This document shows positions 18,512-30,261 of a DNA stretch of 64,000 bases, piece after piece (positions within the stretch are counted from its first letter, which is position 1; the number at the start of each line of letters is the position of its first letter). Location: contig NZ_JQEY01000007.1 in the NCBI RefSeq assembly GCF_000743715.1, positions 62,001 through 126,000 on the forward strand. Direction: 5' to 3'. Source of the stretch: Palleronia rufa. GTDB taxonomy: Bacteria > Pseudomonadota > Alphaproteobacteria > Rhodobacterales > Rhodobacteraceae. Both the position numbers and the translations under genes were made by a program. The notes under the pieces were generated by a model. That model made no database searches and had not been told where the DNA came from. It saw nothing but the letters and a program-made list of their open reading frames with translations.

Positions 18512-18538
18512 CCGGCGGGAGGCTCCGTGAGGGGGCAC

Positions 18539-19747
18539 ATGGACACGCCACTCATCATATCCGGCAGCGCGCATGTGCTGCTCTTGCTGGCGCTTCTGTT
18601 CGGGGGGCTGTTCCAGCGCGCGCCGCGTCCGCCGCTGGAAACCGCCGAGGTGACGGTGCTGAGCGAAGAGGAATTCGCCGCCCTGACCCGCCCCGACGAG
18701 GGCACGCCCACGCCGCCCCCCATGATGGAGGCAGATGAGCCGTCGGCCGCCGTGGACCCCGAAGCACCCGAGGAGGAGACCCCGCCGCAGATGCCCCGCG
18801 TGGTCGATCCCGCCCCCGAACCGGAGCCCGCGTCCGAACCGGAGCCCGCGCCGGAGCCAGAACCCGCGCCGGAACCCATGCCGGCGCCGGAACCGGAGCC
18901 GGTGCCCGAACCGGCCCCGGACCCCGCGCCGGAGCCCGCGCCGCAGTCCGCGGCTCCGGAGCCGCTGCCGACCGGGCCCGAGGACAAGCCGCGCCCGGCG
19001 CCGCGCGTCGCCCCCACACCGGCCCCCGCCCCGCCGGTCGAGGCCGAGCGCGCCGAGACCCCGGAGGAGGCGGTGGCGCCCGAGCCGGTGGAGGAAGCGC
19101 CGCAGCTGGCGGAGGAACAGCCCCCCGCCGCCCCGCCCGAGGCCGCGACGGAGATCGTGACCGAGGCCGAGGAGCCGGAGGCCAGCACCCCGAACGTCGC
19201 CCCCGCGGCCACGGCCCGCCCCCGGACCCGCCCGGAGCGCGTGGCTCGCGCCGATCCCGCCCCTCCGCCCGACCCCGCCCCGACGCCCCCCCCGGCGCCG
19301 CAGACCCCGGCCGAGACCAGCTCGGCCGCGTCCGACAACGTCCAGAGCGCCATCGACCGGACCATCGCGGGCCTGGAAGAGCGGGTCGAGGAAGGCACGC
19401 TCCAGGGCGCGCCCGCCGGCCCGCCGATCACCGCCGGCGAGAGAGAGGCCTTCACCCTGGCCGTCCGGTCGTGCTGGAACGTGGATGTGGGGTCCGAATG
19501 GGCCAACGTGGCGGTGACGATCCGCTTCAACATGACGCCGGACAACCGGGTGGTGGACAGCAGCCTTCAGCAGGTCGCCGCCGATGGCGGGTCGCCCGCG
19601 GCCCAGCGCGCGGCGTTCGAGGCCGGCCGCCGCGCCATACTGCGCTGTCAGTTCGAGAACGGGGGCTATAAGCTGCCGGCTGAGAAATTCGCCCAATGGC
19701 AACAGGTCGAAGTGACCTTCAACCCACGCGATATGAGGGTGCGCTGA
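18539..19747 (+). CDS. tolA: Tol-Pal protein TolA with Pro/Glu-rich domain II
   Basis: 402 residues. One N-terminal membrane helix carries the Ser-x3-His motif (ISGSAH, Ser8-His12) used to contact TolQR. Residues about 60-265 form the periplasm-spanning domain II; instead of the Ala/Lys helix of enterobacteria it is made of PEPEPAPEP-type repeats. The C-terminal TolA/TonB-like domain ([22 protein letters not shown] to [12 protein letters not shown]) should bind TolB and Pal. A GTG at 18527 behind GGGAGG is an alternative start adding MRGH; the ATG at 18539 behind GAGGGGG agrees better with relatives that begin close to the SxxxH helix. Confidence 0.9.
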   Translation: MDTPLIISGSAHVLLLLALLFGGLFQRAPRPPLETAEVTVLSEEEFAALTRPDEGTPTPPPMMEADEPSAAVDPEAPEEETPPQMPRVVDPAPEPEPASEPEPAPEPEPAPEPMPAPEPEPVPEPAPDPAPEPAPQSAAPEPLPTGPEDKPRPAPRVAPTPAPAPPVEAERAETPEEAVAPEPVEEAPQLAEEQPPAAPPEAATEIVTEAEEPEASTPNVAPAATARPRTRPERVARADPAPPPDPAPTPPPAPQTPAETSSAASDNVQSAIDRTIAGLEERVEEGTLQGAPAGPPITAGEREAFTLAVRSCWNVDVGSEWANVAVTIRFNMTPDNRVVDSSLQQVAADGGSPAAQRAAFEAGRRAILRCQFENGGYKLPAEKFAQWQQVEVTFNPRDMRVR

Positions 19748-19748
19748 G

Positions 19749-21101
19749 ATGACAGTCGAGACAACCAGAGAGAAGCTGATGCGCGTTTTCCGCTGGGCGG
19801 GCCTTGCCGCCCTCTGCGTCCTGCCGCTGGCCCCCGCACAGGCGCAGGAGGGACCGCTGCGGATCGAGATCACCGAAGGCGTGATCGAACCGCTGCCCTT
19901 CGCCCTGCCCACGTTCATCGCCGAGACCCCGGACGCCGGCGAATGGGCCGGCAAGATCACCCAGGTGATCGCCGACGACCTGGTGGGAACGGGTCTCTTC
20001 CGCCGCATCCCCGACAGCGCCTTCGTGGAACCGGTGACCGAGTTCACCCAGACCGTGTCCTATGCCAACTGGAAGGCCGTCAACGCCCAGGCGCTCATCA
20101 CCGGCGCGGTGTCAGCCGGCGCGGACGGCTCGCTGACCGTCAAGTTCCGACTCTTCGACGTCTTCTCCGACGCGCCCCTGGGCGAGGGGCTTTCGCTTTC
20201 CGGCAGCCAGTCGAGCTGGCGCCGGCTGGGCCACAAGGTCGCCGACGCGGTCTATTCGCGGATCACGGGCGAATCGGGCTATTTCGACAGCCGCGTGGTG
20301 TTCGTGTCGGAGGCCGGTCCGAAGAACGACCGCCAGAAGCGTCTGGCGGTCATGGATTACGACGGCGCCAACGTGCAGTACCTCACCGACAGCTCGTCGC
20401 TGGTGCTGGCGCCGCGTTTCTCGCCCACCGGCGACCGGGTGCTCTATACCAGCTACGAAAGCGGCTTTCCGCAGATCTACCAGATGGACGTGGGCAGCGT
20501 GTCGCGCGTGCCGCTGCCGGTGCCGTCGGAGTCCATGACCTTCGCCCCGCGCTATGCGCCGGACGGCTCGACGGTGGTGTTCTCGGCCTCGACCGGCGGC
20601 AATACCGACATCTATCGCCTGTCGCCGGGCGGCCAGCCGCAGCGGCTGACCAACGCGCCGTCGATCGAGACGGCGCCCTCCTACAGCCCCGACGGCAGCC
20701 AGATCGTGTTCGAGAGCGACCGCTCGGGCTCGCCGCAGCTCTACGTCATGCCCTCCGGCGGAGGAGAGCCGAAGCGGATCTCCTTCGGGCCGGGGCGCTA
20801 CGGCACGCCGGTCTGGAGCCCGCGCGGGGATCTCATCGCCTTCACCAAGCAGAACGAGGGGCGGTTCCATATCGGCGTCATGCGCACCGACGGCAGCGAG
20901 GAGCGGCTTCTGACCGCCTCTTTCCTTGACGAGGGGCCGACCTGGGCCCCGAATGGCCGGGTGCTGATGTTCACCCGGCAGAGTGCGGGCGCAGAGGGGC
21001 AGCCGGCGCTCTATTCGGTGGACGTGTCGGGGCGGAACCTGCGCCGGGTGCCGACGCCGGGGCCGGCCTCCGATCCGGCCTGGTCGCCGCTGCTGCCATG
21101 A
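19749..21101 (+). CDS. tolB: Tol-Pal beta-propeller protein TolB
   Basis: 450 residues. A signal peptide (about 1-32, ending PAQAQ) sends it to the periplasm. The N-terminal domain ([28 protein letters not shown]) is followed by six propeller repeats marked by [43 protein letters not shown] and [15 protein letters not shown]. Binds Pal and TolA. An internal ATG (MRVFRWAGL, residue 11) is a possible alternative start giving a more standard signal peptide length. Confidence 0.96.
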   Translation: MTVETTREKLMRVFRWAGLAALCVLPLAPAQAQEGPLRIEITEGVIEPLPFALPTFIAETPDAGEWAGKITQVIADDLVGTGLFRRIPDSAFVEPVTEFTQTVSYANWKAVNAQALITGAVSAGADGSLTVKFRLFDVFSDAPLGEGLSLSGSQSSWRRLGHKVADAVYSRITGESGYFDSRVVFVSEAGPKNDRQKRLAVMDYDGANVQYLTDSSSLVLAPRFSPTGDRVLYTSYESGFPQIYQMDVGSVSRVPLPVPSESMTFAPRYAPDGSTVVFSASTGGNTDIYRLSPGGQPQRLTNAPSIETAPSYSPDGSQIVFESDRSGSPQLYVMPSGGGEPKRISFGPGRYGTPVWSPRGDLIAFTKQNEGRFHIGVMRTDGSEERLLTASFLDEGPTWAPNGRVLMFTRQSAGAEGQPALYSVDVSGRNLRRVPTPGPASDPAWSPLLP

Positions 21102-21162
21102 CGTTTCCAAGCCGCCGCGGCGGTGCTAGAACACCGAAAGTCAATCTGAGGAGAGCGCGTCG

Positions 21163-21687
21163 ATGCCTATGATCGGAAAATCCCTGCTGCTGCTGGGCCT
21201 GCTGGGCCTTGCCGCCTGCTCTAATCCCAGCCGGTTCGGGCCCGGCACGGCCGACGGGACCGGGCCGGGTGCCTTTCCGGGGGCGGACGGGATCAGCCAG
21301 GGCGCGCTCGACCCGTCATCGACGGCGTATTTCAACCAGACCATCGGCGACCGGGTGCTGTTCCAGGTCGATCAGTCCACGCTGAACGACGATGCGCGCC
21401 AGACCCTGCAGGGGCAGGCCCGGTGGCTGACCCAGAACCCCGAATACACCGCCATCATCGAAGGCCATGCCGATGAGCAGGGCACGCGGGAATACAACCT
21501 CGCCCTCGGCGCCCGCCGTGCCGCGTCGGTGCGCGATTTCCTGGTCAGCCAGGGCGTCTCCGCGGGGCGGCTGGAAACGCTGACCTATGGCAAGGAGCGC
21601 CCGATCGAGGTCTGCTCGACCGAAGACTGCTACGCCAAGAACCGCCGCGCCGTGACCGTGATCGCCGCCGGCGGCCTGACGAGCTGA
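21163..21687 (+). CDS. pal: Peptidoglycan-associated lipoprotein Pal
   Basis: 174 residues. A lipoprotein signal with lipobox LAAC places the acylated cysteine near residue 20. After a Gly/Pro-rich linker comes an OmpA-C domain: FQVDQSTLNDDAR, IEGHADEQGTREYNLALGARRA and YGKERPIEV, with the Asp and Arg that bind meso-diaminopimelate. Anchors the outer membrane to peptidoglycan. A second in-frame ATG lies two codons downstream; GAGGAGA before the first supports 21163. Confidence 0.97.
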   Translation: MPMIGKSLLLLGLLGLAACSNPSRFGPGTADGTGPGAFPGADGISQGALDPSSTAYFNQTIGDRVLFQVDQSTLNDDARQTLQGQARWLTQNPEYTAIIEGHADEQGTREYNLALGARRAASVRDFLVSQGVSAGRLETLTYGKERPIEVCSTEDCYAKNRRAVTVIAAGGLTS

Positions 21688-21697
21688 GGGGGTGGCC

Positions 21698-22510
21698 ATG
21701 TTGCGCGCGCTCAGCGTTCTTGCCTGCGTCGGCACGCTCGCCGGTCCGGCGCTGGCGCAGGACGGCCAGACGCTGGCCGACATCCGCCAGGAGATCCAGG
21801 TCCTGCTGGTGGAGGTCGGGCGGCTGAAGCGTGAGCTGTCCACCACCGGCGCGCCGCAGACCAGCCTGACCGGCACCTCGGCGCTGGAGCGGATCGACGC
21901 CATGGAGGCCGAGCTGCGCCGCCTGACCTCCTCGACCGAGGAGGTCGAGAACCGGGTCAACCGGGTCGTGTCGGACGGCACCAACCGGCTGGGCGACCTG
22001 CGCTTCCGGGTCTGTGAGCTGGACGATGGCTGCGATCTGGGCAGCCTTGGCGAAACACCGCCCCTGGGCGGCGTGGATGTGCCCACCGCGGCCCCGGCAC
22101 AGAACGTGACCGACGGCGCGCAGCTGGCGATCGGGGAACAGGCGGATTTCGACCGGGCGAAGGAGGCGCTCGATTCCGGCAGCTTTCGCAGCGCCGCTGA
22201 CCTCTTCGAGACCTTCACCGAGACCTACACGGGCGGCGCGCTGACCGGCGAGGCGCATTTCTACCGCGGCCAGGCCCTGTCGGAACTGGGCGACGACAAG
22301 GCCGCGGCGCGCGCGTATCTTGCGTCCTACTCCGGCAGCCCGGACGGGGCGCTGGCCCCGGACGCCTTGCTGCAGCTTGGCCGAAAGCTCGACGCGGTGG
22401 GCCAGACGGCCGATGCCTGCGCCACCCTGGGCGAGGTTCCGTCGCTCTTTCCCGGCAGCGAGGCCGCGGCGGAATCCGAGACGGCGCGGGCCTCCATCGG
22501 CTGCCAGTGA
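21698..22510 (+). CDS. cpoB: Tol-Pal accessory protein CpoB (YbgF)
   Basis: 270 residues. Signal peptide (ending AGPALAQ), an N-terminal coiled coil (ADIRQEIQVLLVEVGRLKREL and LERIDAMEAELRRLTSSTEEVENRV), a Pro/Thr linker and C-terminal TPR repeats (FDRAKEALDSGSFRSAADLF, GEAHFYRGQALSELGD, APDALLQLGRKLDAVGQ). CpoB links Tol-Pal with septal peptidoglycan synthesis. A GTG two codons upstream (21692) is possible; I prefer the ATG behind GAGGGGG. Its stop overlaps the tilS start (GTGA). Confidence 0.93.
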   Translation: MLRALSVLACVGTLAGPALAQDGQTLADIRQEIQVLLVEVGRLKRELSTTGAPQTSLTGTSALERIDAMEAELRRLTSSTEEVENRVNRVVSDGTNRLGDLRFRVCELDDGCDLGSLGETPPLGGVDVPTAAPAQNVTDGAQLAIGEQADFDRAKEALDSGSFRSAADLFETFTETYTGGALTGEAHFYRGQALSELGDDKAAARAYLASYSGSPDGALAPDALLQLGRKLDAVGQTADACATLGEVPSLFPGSEAAAESETARASIGCQ

Positions 22511-23727
22511 CGGCGGGCGGGCCGCGCCCCGCGCCTGTCGATCCCGGCCCCGCGCACCGGATCGGCGTCGCCGTCTCCGGCGGCGGCGATTCCATGGCCT
22601 GCCTCGACCTGGTGCTGTCGGGGGCCGGCGGACGGTCCGTCCATGCGGTCACCGTCGATCACGGCCTGCGGGCCGAAGCGCGGGCGGAGGCTGTGGCCGT
22701 CGCGGCGTTCTGCGCCGCCCGCGGCATTTCCCACGACACGCTGCAATGGCACTGGGACGGCACAGGCAATCTTCAGGCCCGCGCGCGGGACGCGCGCTAC
22801 CGGCTGATCGGGGAGTGGGCGCGGGTCCGGGCGCTGGATGTCGTGATGCTGGGCCATACCGCCGACGACGTGGCCGAGAGCCTGCTTCTGCGCCTCCGCC
22901 GCGCGCCCGGTTGCGACGGACTGGCGGAGATGCCGCGCCGGTTCGCGCGTCACGGTGTCGCCTGGGCGCGCCCGCTTCTGGACCTGAGCCGGGCGGCGCT
23001 CCGCGACCACCTGCGCGGCAGGGCCATCGGCTGGAGCGACGATCCCTCCAACGACGATCCGCGCTATGACCGGGCCCGCGCCCGCCGGGTGCTGGCCGCG
23101 CTCGCCCCCATGGGCGCGGGGGTCGAGGCCCTGTCGGCCACCGCGCGTCACCTGCGGCAGGCCAGCACCGCGCTCGACCATTACGCCGATGAAGAGGCCG
23201 CCCGCCGCGCGACCGCGGACCGCGGCGACCTGCTGCTGGACCTGACGCCGCCGCTCCCGGCGGAAATCGCGCGCCGTCTCGTCGCCGCGGCGCTGCGCTG
23301 GGTGTCGGGACGGGGCGACGGGCCGCGCCAGGCCGGGCTGGACGCCCTGGCCACGTGGCCGACGCCTTGCGGCATCCGCACGCTGCACGGCTGCCTTCTG
23401 TCGCCCGGTCCCGGCCAGCGGCTCCGCATTGCCCGCGAACCCGCCGCCGTGGCCCGGATCACCGCCCCGGCCGACCGGCTCTGGGACGGGCGCTGGCGCC
23501 TGACCGGACCCGCAGCGCCCGATCTCTGCATCGCCGCCCTGGGGCGGCATCTGACAGAGTGCGCCACCTGGCGCGACACCGGCCTGCCGCGCCATTCTTT
23601 GATGGCGTCCCCGGCGGTTTTCAGGCATGGTACTCTGGTCGCGGCCCCTGTCGCGGGACATCCCGCGGGGTGGCAGGCCGTCGCCGACGGGCGCGGCAAT
23701 TTCGCGGTCTCGGGACAGGGTGATTGA
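22507..23727 (+). CDS. tilS: tRNA(Ile)-lysidine synthetase
   Basis: 406 residues. TilS converts C34 of tRNA-Ile(CAU) to lysidine with ATP, an essential step for AUA decoding. The PP-loop is AVSGGGDSMACLDL (about 22-35), followed by VDHGLRAEA and LGHTADDVAESLLLRL, all family signatures. Start is GTG overlapping the cpoB stop. The C-terminal part has weaker conservation, as usual for the family. The order cpoB-tilS-ftsH is standard in alphaproteobacteria. Confidence 0.93.
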   Translation: MTAGGPRPAPVDPGPAHRIGVAVSGGGDSMACLDLVLSGAGGRSVHAVTVDHGLRAEARAEAVAVAAFCAARGISHDTLQWHWDGTGNLQARARDARYRLIGEWARVRALDVVMLGHTADDVAESLLLRLRRAPGCDGLAEMPRRFARHGVAWARPLLDLSRAALRDHLRGRAIGWSDDPSNDDPRYDRARARRVLAALAPMGAGVEALSATARHLRQASTALDHYADEEAARRATADRGDLLLDLTPPLPAEIARRLVAAALRWVSGRGDGPRQAGLDALATWPTPCGIRTLHGCLLSPGPGQRLRIAREPAAVARITAPADRLWDGRWRLTGPAAPDLCIAALGRHLTECATWRDTGLPRHSLMASPAVFRHGTLVAAPVAGHPAGWQAVADGRGNFAVSGQGD

Positions 23728-23751
23728 ATCCGCACGCCCGATGTATATCTA
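23724..23751 (+). promoter_or_regulatory. Possible sigma-70 promoter for ftsH
   Basis: TTGAAT (23724-23729, overlapping the tilS stop), 16 bp, then TATCTA (23746-23751). It lies 60 bp before the ftsH start. By eye only; the boxes are imperfect. No obvious heat-shock (RpoH) promoter was recognised. Confidence 0.35.
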
Positions 23752-23809
23752 AGCCCGGAAACGCGGATCGCGGCATGGCGGTTCGAAGACACCCTTCGGA
23801 GGCAATTTC

Positions 23810-25720
<1,911 letters not shown>

Positions 25721-25741
25721 TCCGCCCGCCGGCGTGACACC

Positions 25742-25777
25742 ACGGCCGCGGTCCCCTGGGCCGCGGCCGTTCTCGTT
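25742..25777 (+). terminator. Rho-independent terminator of ftsH
   Basis: ACGGCCGCGG and CCGCGGCCGT form a perfect 10-bp stem with a nine-base loop, followed by TCTCGTT. It lies 21 bp after the ftsH stop and closes the long tol-pal/tilS/ftsH block. Confidence 0.75.
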
Positions 25778-25870
25778 CCGGACCATGCGCGCGCCGCGGG
25801 GACGTGCAAGCGATCTGGCCAGGGGCGGCGCGGCGATCTACGCTGCCGGGGCCAATGAACGGACACGCCC

Positions 25871-26452
25871 ATGCCCGCCCTCAAGCCCACCGATCATGTC
25901 GCCCGCATCACATGGCTCGGCCGCGTCCCGCATCGCCAGCGCCCGGAGATCGAGGGCGAGGCGCTCGGGACCATGGTGCTGGGGTTCGGCGGGCAGGACG
26001 GGGAGGTCCATGCCGGCCGCACCCGTCCGTCCTGCAGCCGCGTGACCGCGCAGCACCCCCGGGGAACCGAGATCGCCAATACCCGTCAGGTCTCCATCGT
26101 GTCGGCCGAGGAGCTGGACCGGATCGCCGCGGCCATGGGGGTCGGGGCGCTCGATCCCCTATGGCTCGGCGCGTCCGTGGTGGTCCGGGGCATCGCCGAT
26201 TTCAGCCACGTCCCGCCCTCGTCCCGGCTACAGGGACCGGATGGTGCCACGCTGGTCGTGGATATGCAGAACCGGCCCTGCCACCTCCCCGCCAGGACGA
26301 TCCAGGGCGCGCTCGGGGAGGCCGGCAAGCGGTTTCAGGCGGCGGCGAAGGGGCGGCGCGGGATCACCGCCTGGGTCGAGCGGCCCGGCACGCTGCGCAT
26401 GGGCGATACGCTTCGGCTGCATGTCCCCGACCAGAGGCCCTGGTCCGTCTGA
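25871..26452 (+). CDS. MOSC domain-containing protein
   Basis: 193 residues; single MOSC domain (molybdenum-cofactor sulfurase C-terminal). The expected cysteine lies in GRTRPSCSRV, and other family features are NTRQVSIVSAEELDRIAAAMG, LGASVVVRGIADFSHVPPSSRL and NRPCHLPARTI. MOSC proteins carry sulfur or transfer it to molybdenum cofactors; the substrate of this one is unknown. It stands alone after the ftsH terminator and faces the minus-strand repair genes. Confidence 0.88.
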   Translation: MPALKPTDHVARITWLGRVPHRQRPEIEGEALGTMVLGFGGQDGEVHAGRTRPSCSRVTAQHPRGTEIANTRQVSIVSAEELDRIAAAMGVGALDPLWLGASVVVRGIADFSHVPPSSRLQGPDGATLVVDMQNRPCHLPARTIQGALGEAGKRFQAAAKGRRGITAWVERPGTLRMGDTLRLHVPDQRPWSV

Positions 26453-26605
26453 CGAAATCCGCCTCCGGACCCTCGGGACTGCCTCCGTCGCATCCGATAC
26501 CCAAGCCGGCGTGACGTCCGTCAGGACCGCAACGCAGGTCGGCCTGCTCCAACCGGTCCGTCCGGCACGCTCTGCGCTCATCCCCGTACGGCGGACGGGG
26601 GGCCT

Positions 26606-27007
26606 TCAGGTCGGGATCATCGTACCCTGCAGCAGGGCGATCTCCGTCTCCGTCCCGTGGCGCAGGGCAGAGACCGCGGCGGTGACCACGACCAGCCGCC
26701 GCCCGGGCTTGACCACCCGGCCGCGGGCGATCAGCCGCTCTCCCGCGCAGGGGCGCAGCAGGTTGATCTTCATCTCGATGGTCAGGACCTCGGCCTCATC
26801 CGGCAGCACCGTCAGCGCAGCGTATCCGGCGGCGGTATCCCCGATGGCGAAGGTCAGCGCGGCATGTCCGTAGCCGTGCTGCTGCAGCGCCAGCGGCAGG
26901 ATCGGCGCCTCGACCGTCACCGTGCCGTCCCCCACATGGACAAGTTCCGCGCCAAGCGTGGCCATCATCGACTGCCGGGCGAAACTGGCACGGATCCGCG
27001 CGCTCAT
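26606..27007 (-). CDS. PaaI-type thioesterase
   Basis: 133 residues, hot-dog fold. ALQQHGYGHAALTFAIGDTAAGYAAL contains the H-G...A..F...D motif of the PaaI/YdiI class, and KINLLRPCAGERLIARGRVVKPGRRL is the matching strand region. Hydrolyses some acyl- or aryl-CoA, substrate unknown. Its ATG overlaps the pdeM stop (ATGA), so it is cotranscribed with the repair genes without an obvious functional link. Confidence 0.9.
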   Translation of the reverse strand: MSARIRASFARQSMMATLGAELVHVGDGTVTVEAPILPLALQQHGYGHAALTFAIGDTAAGYAALTVLPDEAEVLTIEMKINLLRPCAGERLIARGRVVKPGRRLVVVTAAVSALRHGTETEIALLQGTMIPT

Positions 27008-27678
27008 GCCCGCGCCCTTTGCGGGACCGGCAGCGCGCAGGGCCGGGTGCCGGTCAGGATCGCGCAGGCTCCGGGCCGGAACAGCCGGGCGAGCCCCGGG
27101 TCGGTCCAGTCCAGCCCGCCGGTATAGGTGCCATAGGCCGGCAGGATCGCGCGGCCGGTATCGTAGAGGCAACACGGCCGAGAGATCGCGCGGCCGCGCA
27201 AGATCAGCCGCGCCTTGGGGTGGTAATGCCCCGAAAGTTCCCCCACCGCCCCGGGGACCGCGATGTGGCGGAAGGTCAGCGCGCCGGAGCAGAGGTCGTC
27301 CAGCGCCGCGCCGCCCAGATCCACCGGCGCCGGATCGTGGTTCCCGGCGATCCAGATCCAGTCCCGCCCCGCCTGCATCCGGGCGATCCACAGCGTCTCG
27401 GCCTCGTCCAGTCCCGACCGGGCCGCGTCGTCGTCGAAACTGTCGCCCAGGCAGATCACCCGCGCGGGCCGCGTTGCCTGAAGGTCGGCGTCGAGCCGCA
27501 TCAGCGTGTCGCGGGTCTCATAGGGCGGGAGCATCTGTCCCGACCGGCGGGCGATCCGCTCCGATTTGCACAGATGCAGGTCCGCCACGATCAGCGTCCT
27601 GGCCGACGGCCACCAGACAGCGCCCGTGGGCAGCACCCGCAGCCGTTCGCCGCAGAGATCGAAGTCGCAGAAGTTCAT
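27004..27678 (-). CDS. pdeM: Ligase-associated DNA damage response endonuclease PdeM
   Basis: 224 residues; calcineurin-like metallophosphoesterase. Motifs: IVADLHLCKSERIARR, CLGDSFDDD, AGNHDPAPV and SGHYHPKARL, which give the two-metal site. PdeM belongs to a four-gene set known as ligase-associated DNA damage response (exonuclease, ATP-dependent ligase, helicase, PdeM). Here it lies 47 bp after the helicase gene. ATG at 27678 gives the family start MNFCDFDLCGERL; a TTG at 27714 is less likely. Confidence 0.9.
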   Translation of the reverse strand: MNFCDFDLCGERLRVLPTGAVWWPSARTLIVADLHLCKSERIARRSGQMLPPYETRDTLMRLDADLQATRPARVICLGDSFDDDAARSGLDEAETLWIARMQAGRDWIWIAGNHDPAPVDLGGAALDDLCSGALTFRHIAVPGAVGELSGHYHPKARLILRGRAISRPCCLYDTGRAILPAYGTYTGGLDWTDPGLARLFRPGACAILTGTRPCALPVPQRARA

Positions 27679-27725
27679 GCTCCGTTCGATATCCAAGCCC
27701 GCCGCCCGCCGCAAGATGCCGCGGC

Positions 27726-30167
27726 TCAGAACGGCACCCGCCAGCGCCGCGCGTCCTCTTGCGTGATCTGCAGCCCCGCGCCCTCCATCAGCCGCTCGGC
27801 CTCGTCGGCCAGAAGCTTGTCGGTCCCCGCGCCCTCCACCGGGACGCGCCCGGCTTCCAGGAACAGGGGTGCTGCCAGCGGCGTCGGCCGGTCCGCGACC
27901 ACGTGGTCGATGCGCCCGGCGGTGCGGGCCAGCATCTCCTCGATCCGGCCGAAATCGACCAGCCCCTTCAGTGCCTCCTCTCGCGTGATGTCCAGCAGCA
28001 GGTGGCCCGGTTCATATTTCCTGAGCGTGTCGTAGAGGATGTCGGCGGAGAAGGTCGCCTGCCGCCCGGACTTGCGCTGCCCGCGGGTCTGGCGGTCGAT
28101 CAGCCCGGCGATCACCGCCGATTGCTTGAACGTCCGCTTCATCACCGCGTTGCCCGCCAGCCATGTCTCGAACGCCGCGCGCAGGCCGGCGCCGTCGAAG
28201 AGCGGGGCAGGGTCGTCCACTGTCTCCAGCCCCCAGATCAGCGTCGCGTAGTCGGTCGCCACGAACCCCAGCGGATGCAGGCCCCGCGCCTCCATCCGCG
28301 CGGTCACCAGCAGGCCCAGCGTCTGCATCGCGTTGCGCCCCGCGAACCCGTAGATGCAGGTGTGCGCGCGGCCGAGGAACGGGAAGCTCTCGACCAGGAT
28401 GCGGTCCGCCTCGGGCAGTTTCGACGCAGCGCGCTGGAGATGCAGCCAGGCGCGCGTCGAATCCGGCAGTTCGGGCCAGTCGTCCTGCGCGAACATGCGC
28501 AGGATCCGGTGGCTGAGCTGGGTGGACGTGGCGAATTTCGTGCCCATGAAGGTGGCGATGCGGGGCGGCTTGTCGGGGCGGCGCGTGACCTCGACCACGG
28601 TTTCGCGCAGGCCCTCGTAGCGGACGATCTGGCCGCCGATCAGGAACGTGTCGCCGGGGGTCAGGGTGGCGGCGAAGCCTTCCTCCACCTCGCCCAGGGG
28701 GGTGCCGCCGCGCCGGTTCCGAAGGCGCACCTTCAGCAGGTCGGTGTCCATGATCGTGCCGATGTTCTGGCGCACCCGCAGGTCGCCGCGCGGATCGCGC
28801 AGCTGCCACATGCCGTCCTTCAGCACCAGCCGCTGCCACTGGTCGTAGCGGCGCAGCGCATAGCCCCCCGTGGCCACGAACTCCACGCAGGCGTCGAAGG
28901 CGGCGCGGGTCAGGGCGCGGTAGGCCCCGGCGCTTGTGACCTCGGCGTAGAGGTCGTCGGCGGCGAAGGGACCGGAGGCGGCGCGGATCAGGATGTGCTG
29001 GCAGAGCACGTCGCGGGGTCCGGGTCCGCGCGGGTCGCCGTCCAGGTCGCGGGCCGTCACCGCGTCCAGCGCGGCGACGCATTCCACCACCTCGAACCGG
29101 TTCGCCGGCACCAGCAGCGCCTTGGACGGCGCGTTGTAGCGGTGGTTCGCGCGACCGATCCGCTGCACCAGCCGCTTGACGTTCTTCGGCGCCCCGACCT
29201 GGATCACCAGATCCACGTCGCCCCAGTCGATGCCCAGATCCAGGCTGCCGGTGCAGACGATGGCCCGCAGATGACCCGCCACCATCGCCGCCTCGGTCTT
29301 GGCGCGCTGCTCGCGCGACAGCGAGCCGTGGTGGATGCCGATGGGCAGCGCGTCCTCGTTCTGGAGCCACAGCTCGTGAAAGAAAATCTCGGCCTGGGCG
29401 CGGGTGTTGTGAAAGATCAGCGTCGTGCGGTGTCGCCGCACCTGCTCCAGCACGGCGGGGATGGCGTAGCGCCCGCCGCCCCCCGACCAGGGCGGGGCGG
29501 CGTCGGTGTCGAGCATGGCGATGTCCGGATCGGGTCCCGGATCGGCATACAGGATCTCGCACGGGTCGGGATGGCGGGCGAGGAACGAGGCGATGGCGGC
29601 CGGGTCCTCCACCGTCGCCGACAGGCCCACCCGCCGCAGGTCCGGAACCAGCGCCTGCAACCGGCTGAGCGCCAGCATCAGCTGATCGCCGCGTTTCGAT
29701 TCCGCCAGCGCGTGGATCTCGTCCACCACGACGCGCCGGAGGCCCGCGAAGATCCGCGGCGCGTCCGGGTAGGACAGCAGCAGCGCCAGGCTTTCCGGCG
29801 TGGTCAGCAGGATATGCGGCGGGTCGGCGCGCTGGCGGCGCTTCTGCGTGTAGGACGTGTCGCCGGTGCGGTCCTCGACGCGGATCGGCAGGCCCATCTC
29901 GGTCACCGGGGCGGTCAGGTTGCGGCGGATGTCCGCGGCCAGCGCCTTCAGCGGCGAGACATAGAGCGTGTGCAGCCCGTCCTGCGCGCCCTCCGCCAGT
30001 TCGATCAGCGAGGGCAGGAACCCGGCCAGGGTCTTGCCGCCGCCGGTCGGCGCTATGAGCAGCAGCGACGGGGCGTCCGCACGCGCCAGCATGTCGCGCT
30101 GGTGGGGATGGACCGTCCAGCCGCGGGCGGCGAACCAGGCGTCGAAACGGGCGGGAAGTGTCACCAT
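27726..30167 (-). CDS. Ligase-associated DNA damage response DEXH helicase (Lhr-like)
   Basis: 813 residues. Superfamily 2 helicase with Walker A PTGGGKTLAGFLP (about 40-52), DEIH box (VVDEIHALAESKRGDQL), motif III LSATVEDP, and motifs V-VI SLDLGIDWGDVDLVIQVG and RLVQRIGRANHR. The Lhr-type C-terminal winged-helix and beta-barrel region follows. Length and order match the Lhr-Core helicase of the ligase-associated set. The plus-strand and antisense long ORFs over it are shadows. Confidence 0.93.
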   Translation of the reverse strand: MVTLPARFDAWFAARGWTVHPHQRDMLARADAPSLLLIAPTGGGKTLAGFLPSLIELAEGAQDGLHTLYVSPLKALAADIRRNLTAPVTEMGLPIRVEDRTGDTSYTQKRRQRADPPHILLTTPESLALLLSYPDAPRIFAGLRRVVVDEIHALAESKRGDQLMLALSRLQALVPDLRRVGLSATVEDPAAIASFLARHPDPCEILYADPGPDPDIAMLDTDAAPPWSGGGGRYAIPAVLEQVRRHRTTLIFHNTRAQAEIFFHELWLQNEDALPIGIHHGSLSREQRAKTEAAMVAGHLRAIVCTGSLDLGIDWGDVDLVIQVGAPKNVKRLVQRIGRANHRYNAPSKALLVPANRFEVVECVAALDAVTARDLDGDPRGPGPRDVLCQHILIRAASGPFAADDLYAEVTSAGAYRALTRAAFDACVEFVATGGYALRRYDQWQRLVLKDGMWQLRDPRGDLRVRQNIGTIMDTDLLKVRLRNRRGGTPLGEVEEGFAATLTPGDTFLIGGQIVRYEGLRETVVEVTRRPDKPPRIATFMGTKFATSTQLSHRILRMFAQDDWPELPDSTRAWLHLQRAASKLPEADRILVESFPFLGRAHTCIYGFAGRNAMQTLGLLVTARMEARGLHPLGFVATDYATLIWGLETVDDPAPLFDGAGLRAAFETWLAGNAVMKRTFKQSAVIAGLIDRQTRGQRKSGRQATFSADILYDTLRKYEPGHLLLDITREEALKGLVDFGRIEEMLARTAGRIDHVVADRPTPLAAPLFLEAGRVPVEGAGTDKLLADEAERLMEGAGLQITQEDARRWRVPF

Positions 30168-30261
30168 CCCCCGCCATGTAGGCGCGCCGGGCCGGCTTCG
30201 CCATCCGCTCTGCGCGCGCTAGGTCTCCGAGCCGGACCCAGAGACAGGACGGAGCCACGCC

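Noticed and set aside
18800-18960. Possible CRISPR or tandem array in tolA
   Set aside because: The repeats encode PEPEPAPEP within a continuous frame; there are no spacers.
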